Positions 12,356 to 20,407 of a stretch of DNA of 21,260 nt are shown here, piece by piece. Numbering within the stretch: the first letter of the stretch is position 1; each line of letters opens with the position of its first letter. Origin of the DNA: a virus; the IMG/VR virus record IMGVR_UViG_3300006802_000713, positions 1-21,260 of that record. One strand, 5' to 3'. The notes under the pieces are model-generated. The model saw only the letters and a list, made by a program, of their open reading frames with translations, searched no databases and was not told the origin of the DNA. Made by a program: the position numbers and the translations under genes.

Positions 12356-12394
12356 TTGTCCCGCATCGCACAACCTGTGCATAATCTGCGCCCA
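12356..12394 (+). promoter_or_regulatory. Promoter before portal gene, possibly leaderless
   Basis: TTGTCC (12356-12361) and CATAAT (12380-12385) are 18 bases apart, and the portal ATG is only 8 bases after the -10. Transcription would begin at or next to the ATG. No Shine-Dalgarno sequence is present between -10 and start. The same arrangement recurs before the gene at 20447. Confidence 0.45.
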
Positions 12395-14694
12395 TGGCTG
12401 TCCCGCGCCTTGGTCAAACCGCACCCTCCGCGCCGCAACCGCGCGGCCTCGCGTCGGCCATGCCGCCGAAGACAACCTCCGGGGTCAACCCGCTGATCCG
12501 GCAACTCGGCTTGGCCGAGGTGCAGAAGCGGGACACGACGGTGCCCGACGAGGGCACCGATCTGTTTGACGAGGACAGTCACTGGCAGGCCGCCTCCGCG
12601 CTCGCCGGCCACGTGCGCCAAGCCTGGATGCGCAACAAGCTGTCCAAGGTCAAGGTCGACATGAAGCTGCTGGCCGACCTCCGGGCCCGCCGCGGCGTCT
12701 ACAGCGCCGCGCAGCAGGCCCAGATGGAGCAGGTGCTCGGCGGCATGAACATGATCTGGGCGCCGCTGACCGAGGTCAAGTGCCGCGCCGCGTCAGCCTG
12801 GATCCGCGAGATCCTGCTGCCCGCCGGCGAGCAGCCCTGGGGCGTCGAGCCCACCCCGATCCCCGATCTGCCGATGCCGATCAAGAAGGGCATCGTCGGC
12901 AAGGCCATCCAACAGGCACAGGCCCTGATGCAGCAGACGGCCGAGGCCGGTGGCGGCGTCATGGCGCCGGAAGAGTTCCGGCAGCTGGTCAGCGAACTCG
13001 GGGAGAAGCTACGCGACGAGGCCGAGACGGCCATGGCCGATGCGGCCGCGCGCCGCGCCAAGCGCATGGAGCGGCAGATCGCCGATCGGCTCGCCCAGGG
13101 CGGCTACGAGAAGGCCATGGACGCCTTCATCGAGGACTTCGTCACCTACCCGGCGGCGATCCTCAAGGGGCCGATCTACACCCGGCACAAGACGCTGGAA
13201 TGGGGCGAGAACTTCAAGCCCATCGTCCGCAACGACCCAGCACCCACCTGGGAGCGCGTCAGCCCGTTTGACGCCTACCCGGCGCCGCAGTCGCGCTCGC
13301 CGCAGCAGGGGGATTTCATCGAGCGGGTGCGCTTCCGTCGCGAGGAACTGTACGACCTCAAGGGCGTGCCCGGCTATCAGGACGACCAGATCGACCAGGC
13401 CCTGATGGACTACAGCAACGGCCATCTGGAAGGCTGGCTGTGGACCGAGGCCGAACGGCAGCGTCTGGAGCAGGAGACGCTGTACATGTGGCTGTCGCCC
13501 CCGGGCGTCATCGACGCGCTCAACTACTGGGGCAGCGTGCCCGGGTGGAAGCTCAAGGCGTGGGGCGTGGCCGACGACCTGGAGGACTCGCAGGAGTACG
13601 AGGTCAACGTGCTGCTGTGCGGCCGCTACATCCTCTACGCCCGCATGAACCCGGACCCGATGGGCATCCGGCCGTACTTCAAGGCGTGCTACGACGAGAT
13701 CCCCGGTGCATTCTGGGGCCGCAGCATCCCGGACCTGGCCAGCACCCCGCAGCAGATGTGCAACGCGATCGCGTGCGCGCAGGCCAACAACATGAGCATG
13801 GCCTCCGGGCCGATGGTCTGGGTGCACGCCGACCGGTTGGCCGACGGTGAGCAGACCATGGAAATCTTCCCGTGGAAGCTCTGGCAGCTGAAGTCGGACC
13901 CGACCCAGGGCGTGAACCCGGGCATCGGCTTCTTCCAGGCTGCCGACAACACGAACAACCTGATGCTGCTCTACGAGAAGTGGGAGATGCGCGCCGACGA
14001 CGCCACCGGCGTGCCGCGCTACACCTACGGTAACGGGGTGGCCGCCGGCGCGGGCGACACCGCGCAGGGCCTGTCGATGCTGATGAACAACGCGGCCAAG
14101 GGCCTGCGTCGCGCCATCAGCAACGTGGACATGAACGTGATCGCCCCGACGATCAACGTCACGTTCAACAACGAGATGCTCTACAACCCCGACCAGAGCA
14201 TCAAGGGCGACAACATCGTGGTGCCGCGCGGCGCCGCGGCGATCCTGATCCGCGAGTCGGCCCAGCAGCGCCGCATGCAGTTCCTGACGATGACGGCCAA
14301 CCCCATCGACGCGCAGATCATCACGGCGAAGTACCGCGCCGCGCTGCTGCGCGAGGTGGCCAGCGCGATGGAACTGCCGGTCGACAAGACCGTGCCCTCC
14401 GACGAGGTGCTGGCGCAGGAACAGGCCGCGCAGGCCGAGGCCATGCAGAAGCAGGTGGAAGAGCAGCGCCAGTTCGAACGCGAGAAGATCCAGTTCCAGG
14501 CCGAGGTCGACGCCAGCAAGGAACAGGCAATCGCCGCTCGCGAAGACCAGAACAAGCAGGGCGACTTCATTCGCGAGATCGTCAAGCAGGCCGTAGCCGG
14601 CGCGATGGCCGAGGCCAAGAGCAAGCAGCCTGCGAAGAAGGTCAAGTACAACTACGACGACTCCGGTGTGATCACCGGCGCCGAAGCAGAATAG
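12394..14694 (+). CDS. Phage portal protein (head-tail connector)
   Basis: This 766-aa protein forms the dodecameric ring at one head vertex, to which the terminase docks and through which DNA enters. The segment HWQAASALAGHVRQAWMRNK, then ADLRARRGVYSAAQ and LTEVKCRAASAWIREILLPA, is typical of P22-like or podovirus portals. The middle part contains EWGENFKPIVRNDPAPTWER and the conserved FWGRSIPDLASTPQQMCNAI. Residues about 670-725 form a charged coiled coil (AQAEAMQKQVEEQRQFEREK), as in the P22 portal barrel. Its position after the large terminase supports the call. No classic ribosome site precedes it. Confidence 0.93.
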   Translation: MAVPRLGQTAPSAPQPRGLASAMPPKTTSGVNPLIRQLGLAEVQKRDTTVPDEGTDLFDEDSHWQAASALAGHVRQAWMRNKLSKVKVDMKLLADLRARRGVYSAAQQAQMEQVLGGMNMIWAPLTEVKCRAASAWIREILLPAGEQPWGVEPTPIPDLPMPIKKGIVGKAIQQAQALMQQTAEAGGGVMAPEEFRQLVSELGEKLRDEAETAMADAAARRAKRMERQIADRLAQGGYEKAMDAFIEDFVTYPAAILKGPIYTRHKTLEWGENFKPIVRNDPAPTWERVSPFDAYPAPQSRSPQQGDFIERVRFRREELYDLKGVPGYQDDQIDQALMDYSNGHLEGWLWTEAERQRLEQETLYMWLSPPGVIDALNYWGSVPGWKLKAWGVADDLEDSQEYEVNVLLCGRYILYARMNPDPMGIRPYFKACYDEIPGAFWGRSIPDLASTPQQMCNAIACAQANNMSMASGPMVWVHADRLADGEQTMEIFPWKLWQLKSDPTQGVNPGIGFFQAADNTNNLMLLYEKWEMRADDATGVPRYTYGNGVAAGAGDTAQGLSMLMNNAAKGLRRAISNVDMNVIAPTINVTFNNEMLYNPDQSIKGDNIVVPRGAAAILIRESAQQRRMQFLTMTANPIDAQIITAKYRAALLREVASAMELPVDKTVPSDEVLAQEQAAQAEAMQKQVEEQRQFEREKIQFQAEVDASKEQAIAAREDQNKQGDFIREIVKQAVAGAMAEAKSKQPAKKVKYNYDDSGVITGAEAE

Positions 14695-14729
14695 CCGCCG
14701 CCCAATATGTAGGCCTTCAGGAGATACCC

Positions 14730-15035
14730 ATGAGTTTCACTGCCAATCGACAGGCCGAGATCCTCAACGCCATCAGCGCCGTCGCCGCGCTTGTGACCGA
14801 CACCTCTACGGTCGACAGCTTGCTTGAGCAACTGGCCGTTGTCACCGCAGAGCGTGACGCCGCGCTGCAGCACGTGTCGAGCCTGACCGCGGAGCGCGAT
14901 GCGGCGCTATCCGATAAAGCTGCGCTGCAAGCGCGCCTCGACGCGATCGTGGCTGACATCCAGGCCTTGACCGCAGCGGATGCGCAAGAAGACGCGGCGC
15001 GCGCTGCGATCTTGGCCAAGGCTCAAGGCAACTGA
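14730..15035 (+). CDS. Small coiled-coil protein sharing an N-terminal module with the lyase
   Basis: This 101-aa protein starts MSFTANRQAEILNAISAVAA and has AGGAG six bases before the ATG. After about residue 30 it is a near-continuous coiled coil, with two copies of LTAERDAAL (54-62 region) and a third related VTAERDAAL. Its first 28 residues are similar to those of the following polysaccharide lyase (xxAEIL...LV..T..V, 10 identities in 27 aligned positions). That suggests both attach to the same virion structure. The proposed role, as trimeric stalk or adaptor, is an inference. Confidence 0.68.
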   Translation: MSFTANRQAEILNAISAVAALVTDTSTVDSLLEQLAVVTAERDAALQHVSSLTAERDAALSDKAALQARLDAIVADIQALTAADAQEDAARAAILAKAQGN

Positions 15036-15036
15036 C

Positions 15037-17034
15037 ATGGCCACGTTCGATGCGGCCAAGAAGGCCGAGATCCTGAGCGGTCTTGCGTCGCTATCGACGT
15101 TGGTTGCGCAGACGGATGTGGTGGCCGCGCCACCCGCGCCCGCGCCCGCGCCTTCACCGGCTCCTACGCCAGCCCCGGCTGGTGGCACCGGATTCGCTGT
15201 GCGGCCGTTCCTGTTCCGCGCAGATGAGGCGCGACTGCGCGCTTCGATCGCCGCAGGCGACCCCGAGGCAGTTGGATCGGCCAGCAACGTGGACGGTCAG
15301 CCGCAAGGTTTCCTGACGCGGATGAACGCGATCTACACCAACCCAGGACAGACGAGCCTGCATTGGGTTGCCATGGCCGCCTGGTTGCAGGGCAACGCGA
15401 CGATGGCCCGCTCGGTGCGCGATCAGGTCATGAGCATCGTCAATGCCACGCCCAACGGCGTGACAGGCCACGGTAGCGACTTCCAGCACCACGAAGACAC
15501 GATCCTTCGCATCGCGGCCAGCACCGACCTGTGCTTTTCGCAGTTCAGCGCGAGCGACCTTGTCACGGTGGCTTCCTACATCAACGGCACATGCGACAAC
15601 TGGGTCCGCGAGAAGAACACGTTCTGGCCGGGCGATGCGCCGTTCAACAACTACTGGCAGAACGGCTTTCTCGGCATGGTGGCCGCCGGCATCTGCACGG
15701 AAGGGTTCAACCCGCGCGCCGCCGAGTGGCGCAGCCTGACGCAGACCATGGCCCAGCAGTACGCGCAAGCCTGCGTGAACGGCTACAGCGGGCCAGTGCA
15801 GACCGAGGGGCACTACTACGCCCAGCACGTACAGCATGCCATCTGGGGCATGTACCTGTTTGACCGCGCGATGGGGACATCGCTGCTAGCCGCCACGCGC
15901 TTCGATGCGGCCGAGCACCTGCAACTGCAGATGTACCAGCAGCGCTCGCACCTCGTGAACTTCTTCCACGTCGGCTCAGAGGCCAACGATGTGGCTGCGC
16001 CGCATGGGTTCCTGACCTATCCGTACTGGCACCAGCTCGCGGTGCTTGCCGAATCGGCAGGGCAGACGCAGCGAGCGGCCGAAGCCAAGGCGATGCTGTC
16101 CTACGTGATGCCGCGCGCCACTTGGTATCAGTTCAGCAAGGCCCCCTACGCCTTCTACTGGAACATCCGGCGCATTGCCTCGCAGCCGCTGACGGCCAAG
16201 AGCGACCTGATGTATGCGGCCCCGACGCCCGGCGCCGGCCTTGTGGGCGTGCGCAGTGCATGGCAACCCGGGGCAGAAGCGCGATCAGCGCTCATGTTCG
16301 CCACGCAGTTCGGCGGCGGGCAGGGCGCGCACTGGTCGCACAGCAATGCGGATGCGCCTGGCTTTCAGTGGGATGCCAATGGCGAGTGGCTGGTCACGGA
16401 TCCAGGCTTCTTTCACAGCTCTGGTATCTTGGGGGAAGCAGGGTCCACTTACCGCGGATCGATCGCCAACATCGTGTTTCTGGCTGGCGTCGAGTCGAAC
16501 TACTCAGGCGGTCAGCCTCGTGTCGTGTTTGCCGAAGACAACCGCTCCGCTTCGGTCCCGCACCAGTACGTGCAGATCAACGCGCAGCCGTACTGGACGA
16601 CATGCTCTGTCAACCGCCGCGAGTATGTGTGGTTGGACGATCTGCGCGCCGCCGTGGTCTTTGACCGGATCATCGGCGGAACGGCAAGATCCTGGCGCAT
16701 CCACACGCAGACAGCCCCAGTTGTCTCCAGCGCTTCGGCCTCCGTGCAGACGGCCGGCGGCCGGACCATGACTGTGCGCAATCTGCTGCCGGCTGGCGGT
16801 TGGGCGGTCGATGACCTTCTGGCCGCGGGCGTCACGACGCGCCAGTGCTATCGGCTGCGTCAAGACGACGGCACCGATGACTACCGCTCGCTCAAGGTGC
16901 TTGACGTTGGCGGCCGAGTGGTTTCCGCATCGATGTCGGCTGGCCCCGGCTATGTGCAAGCCGAGCTTTTGATCGGTGGAGCAACACGGTCGGTAAGGTT
17001 CTTCGATGACGGGTCGCACGCTTTGGTGGCCTGA
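15037..17034 (+). CDS. Phage polysaccharide lyase / depolymerase, heparinase-chondroitin-lyase-like
   Basis: This 665-aa protein probably cleaves acidic capsule or exopolysaccharide by beta-elimination, exposing the host surface. Residues 1-30 form an N-terminal docking segment. A Pro/Ala linker follows (33-49). Then comes an all-helical region resembling the alpha/alpha toroid of PL8-type lyases, with FNNYWQNGF (N204, N205, W207) and EGHYYAQHVQH (H259, Y260, Y261, H264) at positions where catalytic Asn, His and Tyr are expected. The C-terminal beta region carries HWSHSNADAPGFQW (432-445) and LVTDPGFF, as in heparinase II/III-like domains. The ATG at 15037 is one base after the previous stop. 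No signal peptide is present, consistent with a virion component. Substrate is unknown. Confidence 0.75.
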   Translation: MATFDAAKKAEILSGLASLSTLVAQTDVVAAPPAPAPAPSPAPTPAPAGGTGFAVRPFLFRADEARLRASIAAGDPEAVGSASNVDGQPQGFLTRMNAIYTNPGQTSLHWVAMAAWLQGNATMARSVRDQVMSIVNATPNGVTGHGSDFQHHEDTILRIAASTDLCFSQFSASDLVTVASYINGTCDNWVREKNTFWPGDAPFNNYWQNGFLGMVAAGICTEGFNPRAAEWRSLTQTMAQQYAQACVNGYSGPVQTEGHYYAQHVQHAIWGMYLFDRAMGTSLLAATRFDAAEHLQLQMYQQRSHLVNFFHVGSEANDVAAPHGFLTYPYWHQLAVLAESAGQTQRAAEAKAMLSYVMPRATWYQFSKAPYAFYWNIRRIASQPLTAKSDLMYAAPTPGAGLVGVRSAWQPGAEARSALMFATQFGGGQGAHWSHSNADAPGFQWDANGEWLVTDPGFFHSSGILGEAGSTYRGSIANIVFLAGVESNYSGGQPRVVFAEDNRSASVPHQYVQINAQPYWTTCSVNRREYVWLDDLRAAVVFDRIIGGTARSWRIHTQTAPVVSSASASVQTAGGRTMTVRNLLPAGGWAVDDLLAAGVTTRQCYRLRQDDGTDDYRSLKVLDVGGRVVSASMSAGPGYVQAELLIGGATRSVRFFDDGSHALVA

Positions 17035-17057
17035 AATGGTGGCCTGAAATGGTGGCC
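17024..17057 (+). repeat. 13-bp tandem repeat at the lyase stop codon (2.6 copies)
   Basis: The unit TGGTGGCCTGAAA is repeated twice, plus eight bases of a third copy. The first copy contains the lyase stop codon TGA (17032-17034). It looks like a recent slippage duplication. The 104 bases from 17035 to 17138 hold no gene. The only other structure there is a weak hairpin, AAGGG-ATTGGA-CCCTT, near 17105. Confidence 0.9.
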
Positions 17058-17138
17058 AAGAGTTCTGACGCTGGGTGTGCCGGCCACGCAAATGGCGCAC
17101 GTAAAGGGATTGGACCCTTAACTTCTATCGAGGACACA

Positions 17139-17294
17139 ATGAACGAATTGAAGCCTGGCGAAGCAGGGATGCAAGCTACCATAGAGATCACGCGGGCCGC
17201 TACCGGCAAGGTGGAGGTCTACACACTTACGTTCACGCCGACCAAGGAAGACGGCAAGAACGAGCAAGAACCGGAAGCGAAAGGGGAAAAGTAA
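17139..17294 (+). CDS. 51-aa phage protein, unknown function
   Basis: The small protein MNELKPGEAGMQATIEITRA, with 31 more residues, has a strand segment (VEVYTLTFTP) and a charged tail (KEDGKNEQEPEAKGEK). ATG 17139 is preceded by GAGG six bases upstream. An in-frame start further upstream (17049) lies in the repeat region and is disfavoured. Its stop TAA overlaps the next ATG (TAATG), so translation is coupled to the following structural-type gene. No family was recognised. Confidence 0.62.
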   Translation: MNELKPGEAGMQATIEITRAATGKVEVYTLTFTPTKEDGKNEQEPEAKGEK

Positions 17295-17686
17295 TGGCTG
17301 TCACTCACATCACTGCTCTGCGCACCACGCTGGCGACCGCCGTGCGCGACGCCATCGACGGTGGCGCTGGCGCCGGCAAGCTGGTGTTCCGGCTCTCTGG
17401 CACCGTCAGCGCGCCCGGCACCGCCGTCGCCACGCTGACGCTGTCGGACCCTTGCGGCACTGTGTCGGACGGTGTGCTGACCTTTTCGGCAATCACCAGC
17501 GACACGAACGCCACCGGCAACGCTTCGCCGGTGGCAACCGCCACGTTGCAGACGAGCGCCGACTCGGTGCAAGTGCACTGCGCCGTGGCGGCATCGGGCT
17601 CGGACATCAACATGACCGGCGGCCTGACCATCGGCGCAGGCGATACGGTGTCGTGCTCGTCGCTGACCTACACCGCCCCGGCGTGA
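17294..17686 (+). CDS. Beta-rich phage structural-type protein
   Basis: This 130-aa protein begins MAVTHITALRTTLATAVRDA, then GGAGAGKLVFRLSG, and ends GDTVSCSSLTYTAPA. I recognise the pattern: a short helix, then G-x-GKLVF, a TLTLSDP strand, DTNATGNASPVATATL, and a final GDTV-x-x-x-SLTYTAP. Small phage proteins of this type occur among structural genes of many proteobacterial prophages. The family is usually annotated hypothetical. It is probably a small head or tail decoration protein, as an inference. It starts inside the stop of the previous gene. Confidence 0.8.
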   Translation: MAVTHITALRTTLATAVRDAIDGGAGAGKLVFRLSGTVSAPGTAVATLTLSDPCGTVSDGVLTFSAITSDTNATGNASPVATATLQTSADSVQVHCAVAASGSDINMTGGLTIGAGDTVSCSSLTYTAPA

Positions 17687-17687
17687 C

Positions 17688-17960
17688 ATGCGACCCGGCG
17701 ACACCATCACCGGCGTTACCAAGCCGCAGAACTCGGTCTTCGTCTGCGGTATGCAGCAGATCATCCAGCGCAACCAGCAAGGCGTGCGCGCGGAGGTGGC
17801 GCTGGTTCTTCAGTACACGGGGCGGCAGAAGTTCATCCGCCTCACCGACAGTCTGGCTTCGGCTCGGACTGAACCCACCGGCGCGCAGATTCTGAACGCC
17901 TTCAGCACGCTTGAGGGTCGCCTGCTGACCACGATTCAGACGAGGCTGGACTCCCTATGA
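17688..17960 (+). CDS. 90-aa phage protein, unknown function
   Basis: The protein begins MRPGDTITGVTKPQNSVFVC and has a mixed strand and helix composition (EVALVLQYTGRQKFIRLTDS), followed by a helix (TGAQILNAFSTLEGRLLTTI). The ATG lies one base after the preceding stop, and its end overlaps the next gene by 4 bases (ATGA). No family was recognised. Its position between two beta-rich structural-type genes suggests a virion or assembly component, as an inference. Confidence 0.68.
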   Translation: MRPGDTITGVTKPQNSVFVCGMQQIIQRNQQGVRAEVALVLQYTGRQKFIRLTDSLASARTEPTGAQILNAFSTLEGRLLTTIQTRLDSL

Positions 17961-18739
17961 GCTACCTGCCCGTGCAAATGCTGCCGGCCGCTGCTGGCTA
18001 CGTCACGGCAAGCACCCGGGGGACGACCGTCAACTCGGGGTCGGCCGGTGCTGTTGGCTCGTGGGTTGAGCTTACGAGCAGCCTGCCGTATGACGCGATG
18101 GGCTTCTACGTGACGACCATCAACGTCAACTCCGAACAGCACAAGATCGAGATCGGCATTGGCGGGTCGGGTTCGGAGCAGACGCTGGGCGAGGTCACTC
18201 TCAGCCTGGACGGCACTTGCGTGAACCACTTCGTTCCGATTCCGGTTGCGTCCGGTACTCGTGTTGTCGCTCGATGCCAAGCGGGCAACGTGTCAGGCTC
18301 TGCTGTTCACATCGTGCCCGTCCGCGGCAAGACCGATGATCCAAAGGTCTCGCGCGGCGTCCTGTTGAACTGGTCGGACGCCAACGGCCTCGGCGCCATT
18401 GACCCGGGCGGCACGGCCAACACCAAGGGCTCGTGGACTGAGCTGACGGCATCGACTTCGCGAGATGTTGCCGCGATCACCCTATTCTTCGACATCAAGG
18501 GCAACGCTGGCGGCCGGTGGGGCGTGGATGTCGGCATCGGCGCCGCGGCTTCTGAGGTCACCATCATCGAGAACCTGGGAGTGAACAGCGAGGCGTTCCG
18601 TTCTGCTGCACGACCTTCCACTATCGGCCCGATCTGGACCCCGATCCCCTCGGGGACACGCATCGCGGTACGCGTGCAGTGCTCTGACAACACGGCCACG
18701 CAGCGCAACCTTGGTGTCGCCATGGTTCTCTGGGAGTAG
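17957..18739 (+). CDS. Phage protein with two tandem beta-domain repeats
   Basis: This 260-aa protein contains two copies of one roughly 120-residue module (about 20-128 and 143-260). The corresponding segments are GSWVELTSSLPYDAMGFYV with GSWTELTASTSRDVAAITL, KIEIGIGGSGSEQTLGEV with WGVDVGIGAAASEVTIIE, and VPIPVASGTRVVARCQ with TPIPSGTRIAVRVQC. This is a real internal duplication. The pattern of strands with glycine turns suits a receptor-binding, fibre or decoration protein. The ATG overlaps the previous stop (ATGA). No named family was recognised, and the lyase and fibre-like neighbours suggest a role at the virion surface. Confidence 0.72.
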   Translation: MSYLPVQMLPAAAGYVTASTRGTTVNSGSAGAVGSWVELTSSLPYDAMGFYVTTINVNSEQHKIEIGIGGSGSEQTLGEVTLSLDGTCVNHFVPIPVASGTRVVARCQAGNVSGSAVHIVPVRGKTDDPKVSRGVLLNWSDANGLGAIDPGGTANTKGSWTELTASTSRDVAAITLFFDIKGNAGGRWGVDVGIGAAASEVTIIENLGVNSEAFRSAARPSTIGPIWTPIPSGTRIAVRVQCSDNTATQRNLGVAMVLWE

Positions 18740-18742
18740 CAC

Positions 18743-19081
18743 ATGGCAATCACACAAGAATCATCCGGCTCCCAGACGGCTACCGTCACGACCGAGCACA
18801 CGCTCGCCACGATCACGACGCAGAAGTCCTTCGTGCTCAATGTGGATTGCGCCAACCTGGCCGCGGGTGAATACGTCGAGCTGAAGGTCAAGCGCGACGT
18901 GCGAAGCGCAGACACGACGCGCACGGTGCACTCGCGCATCGTCTCGTGGGCAGAGGCCGGGATCACGCCTGTGATTCAGATGCCGGTGGTCCCTGCTGGC
19001 GGTGGTGAGTTCGTCTGCACGCTGAGGCAGCTGAACGGCACCGGCCGCGCGTTTCCGTGGGCGATTGACACTCCGGGCTGA
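18743..19081 (+). CDS. Small beta-rich phage protein
   Basis: This 112-aa protein begins MAITQESSGSQTATVTTEHT and contains short strands: TITTQKSFVLNVDC, YVELKVKRDVRS and FVCTLRQLNGTG. It has two cysteines and no signal. Its ATG lies three bases after the preceding stop. Proteins of this kind (short Thr/Ser-rich N-terminus, then a compact beta fold) occur next to phage tail or fibre genes, though no function is established. It is probably a virion-surface component, as an inference. Confidence 0.7.
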   Translation: MAITQESSGSQTATVTTEHTLATITTQKSFVLNVDCANLAAGEYVELKVKRDVRSADTTRTVHSRIVSWAEAGITPVIQMPVVPAGGGEFVCTLRQLNGTGRAFPWAIDTPG

Positions 19082-19086
19082 CCACC

Positions 19087-20406
19087 GTGCTTGACGATCT
19101 GCTGCTGCTACAGCCGGCCGCAGGCGCGACAACGCACGACGCAAGCGGTGCGCTGAGTGCGCAGGCCGCGGGGATTGCGGGGACCGCTGCCCATTTGGCG
19201 CTCCACGCAACTTCTGGCGCCCTTGACGCCCAAGCGGCGACAGTCGCCGGCGCTGCCGCGCACCAGCATGCAACGACCGGCGCGCTCGATGCTCAAGCCG
19301 CCACGGTTGCCGGAATTGCAACGCACCTGACGCTGCACGCCACAAGTGGCGCGCTTGAGTCTCAGGCAGCGACGATTGCGGGCGCAGCAGCGCACCAGCA
19401 CGCGACATCCGGCGCCCTGAGCGCTCAAGCGGCGGCGATTGCGGGCTCGGCAGACCACACTGTTGCTGGCGCGACGCACACCACGACTGGTGCGCTTGCT
19501 GCTCAAGACTCGACGCTGGCTGGTTCGTCAACGCACCTGACGTTGCACAGCACCTCCGGGGCGCTGTCGGCGCAGGAGTCGACGGTTGCAGGTTCCGTGG
19601 TGCACCCGCACACGACGACCGGCGCTTTGTCGTCGCAGGCAGCAACCGTTGTTAGTTCTGCGGCTCATGAGCACGCAACCACCGGTGCGCTGGCCGCAGG
19701 CGCGGCAGAGACCGCCGGGGCGGCGCTGCGCCTCGACGCCGGAGTGCATGCGGCCGAAGGCGCGCTGCAGGCGCAGGAGGCAGCGCTTTCCGGCAGCGCC
19801 GCACTGACGCCCAACCCGGACAGCGCGCTCACCGACCCGAAGTTCCAGGGCCCGTCGCACAACACCCGCATCCGGTGGGAGCGCAAGCGCAAGGAAGAAG
19901 CCGCGGCGACCGAGGAACCCGACCTGGTCGAGCCACCGGCGCCGGAGCCGGTCGCGCCGACATCGAAGCCCCGCAGCACAGGGCTGGGCGAGATCGCTCC
20001 GCCGCCCGTCGAAGTTCGTGCGCCGGAGATCAAGGTCCCCGAGATCAAGGTCATCGCCCCGGCAAAGACCGCGGCGGCCAAGCCGCAGCCTGCGCCAGCT
20101 GCCGCGCCCGGCGTCGAAAAGCCCTCACCGACCGTTGTCGCGGCCCCGCCGGCGGGCCCATCTGTTGACCCGGCTCTTCAGCAGGTCGCCGACGCGGTCA
20201 TTGCGCAAGTGACGGCGGTGCTTGAAGGGGCGGTCACCGGACTCACCCGTGAAGTGGTGCGTCTTCAGAAGCAGGTGCAGCAGCAAGCTGAGACGCACGC
20301 GCGGGAGATGACGCGCGTCACTGAGATGCTGCGCGCCGCAGAGAAACGCGAGATCAACCGCGCTCGCGCAGAAGCGCTCGCCCGCAAGATCGCCGAAGAC
20401 GACTGA
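19087..20406 (+). CDS. Repeat-and-coiled-coil phage protein with ten HATSGAL-type repeats
   Basis: This 439-aa protein starts with GTG 19087. Residues about 16-240 hold ten copies of a 20-26-residue unit with the core H-x-T-[ST]-GAL-x-[AS]-Q-x-x-x-[VIL]-AG-x-x-x-H, many of them near-identical. A Pro/Ala-rich hinge (about 270-345) and a C-terminal helical coiled coil (about 345-439; LTREVVRLQKQVQQQAETHA) follow. Regular repeats plus a trimerising coil suggest an elongated fibre, spike or tail-associated protein. Related repeats occur in other phage and bacterial proteins, of unknown function. The start lacks a good ribosome site and may reinitiate from the upstream stop, five bases away. Confidence 0.75.
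   Translation: MLDDLLLLQPAAGATTHDASGALSAQAAGIAGTAAHLALHATSGALDAQAATVAGAAAHQHATTGALDAQAATVAGIATHLTLHATSGALESQAATIAGAAAHQHATSGALSAQAAAIAGSADHTVAGATHTTTGALAAQDSTLAGSSTHLTLHSTSGALSAQESTVAGSVVHPHTTTGALSSQAATVVSSAAHEHATTGALAAGAAETAGAALRLDAGVHAAEGALQAQEAALSGSAALTPNPDSALTDPKFQGPSHNTRIRWERKRKEEAAATEEPDLVEPPAPEPVAPTSKPRSTGLGEIAPPPVEVRAPEIKVPEIKVIAPAKTAAAKPQPAPAAAPGVEKPSPTVVAAPPAGPSVDPALQQVADAVIAQVTAVLEGAVTGLTREVVRLQKQVQQQAETHAREMTRVTEMLRAAEKREINRARAEALARKIAEDD
19132..19806 (+). repeat. Ten degenerate coding repeats of about 60-78 bp
   Basis: These encode the ten HATSGAL-type units. At DNA level they share stretches such as GGCGC(G/C)CT followed by GC(T/C)CAAGC. Unit length alternates roughly 63 and 69 bases, giving pairs that end in AAHQ and in THLTL. 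They are diverged enough to be old, but similar enough to recombine. Confidence 0.85.
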
Positions 20407-20407
20407 C

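Noticed and set aside
19132-19806. Repeats resembling a CRISPR array
   Set aside because: The units are in frame within one protein, diverged, and have no distinct spacers. They are coding repeats.
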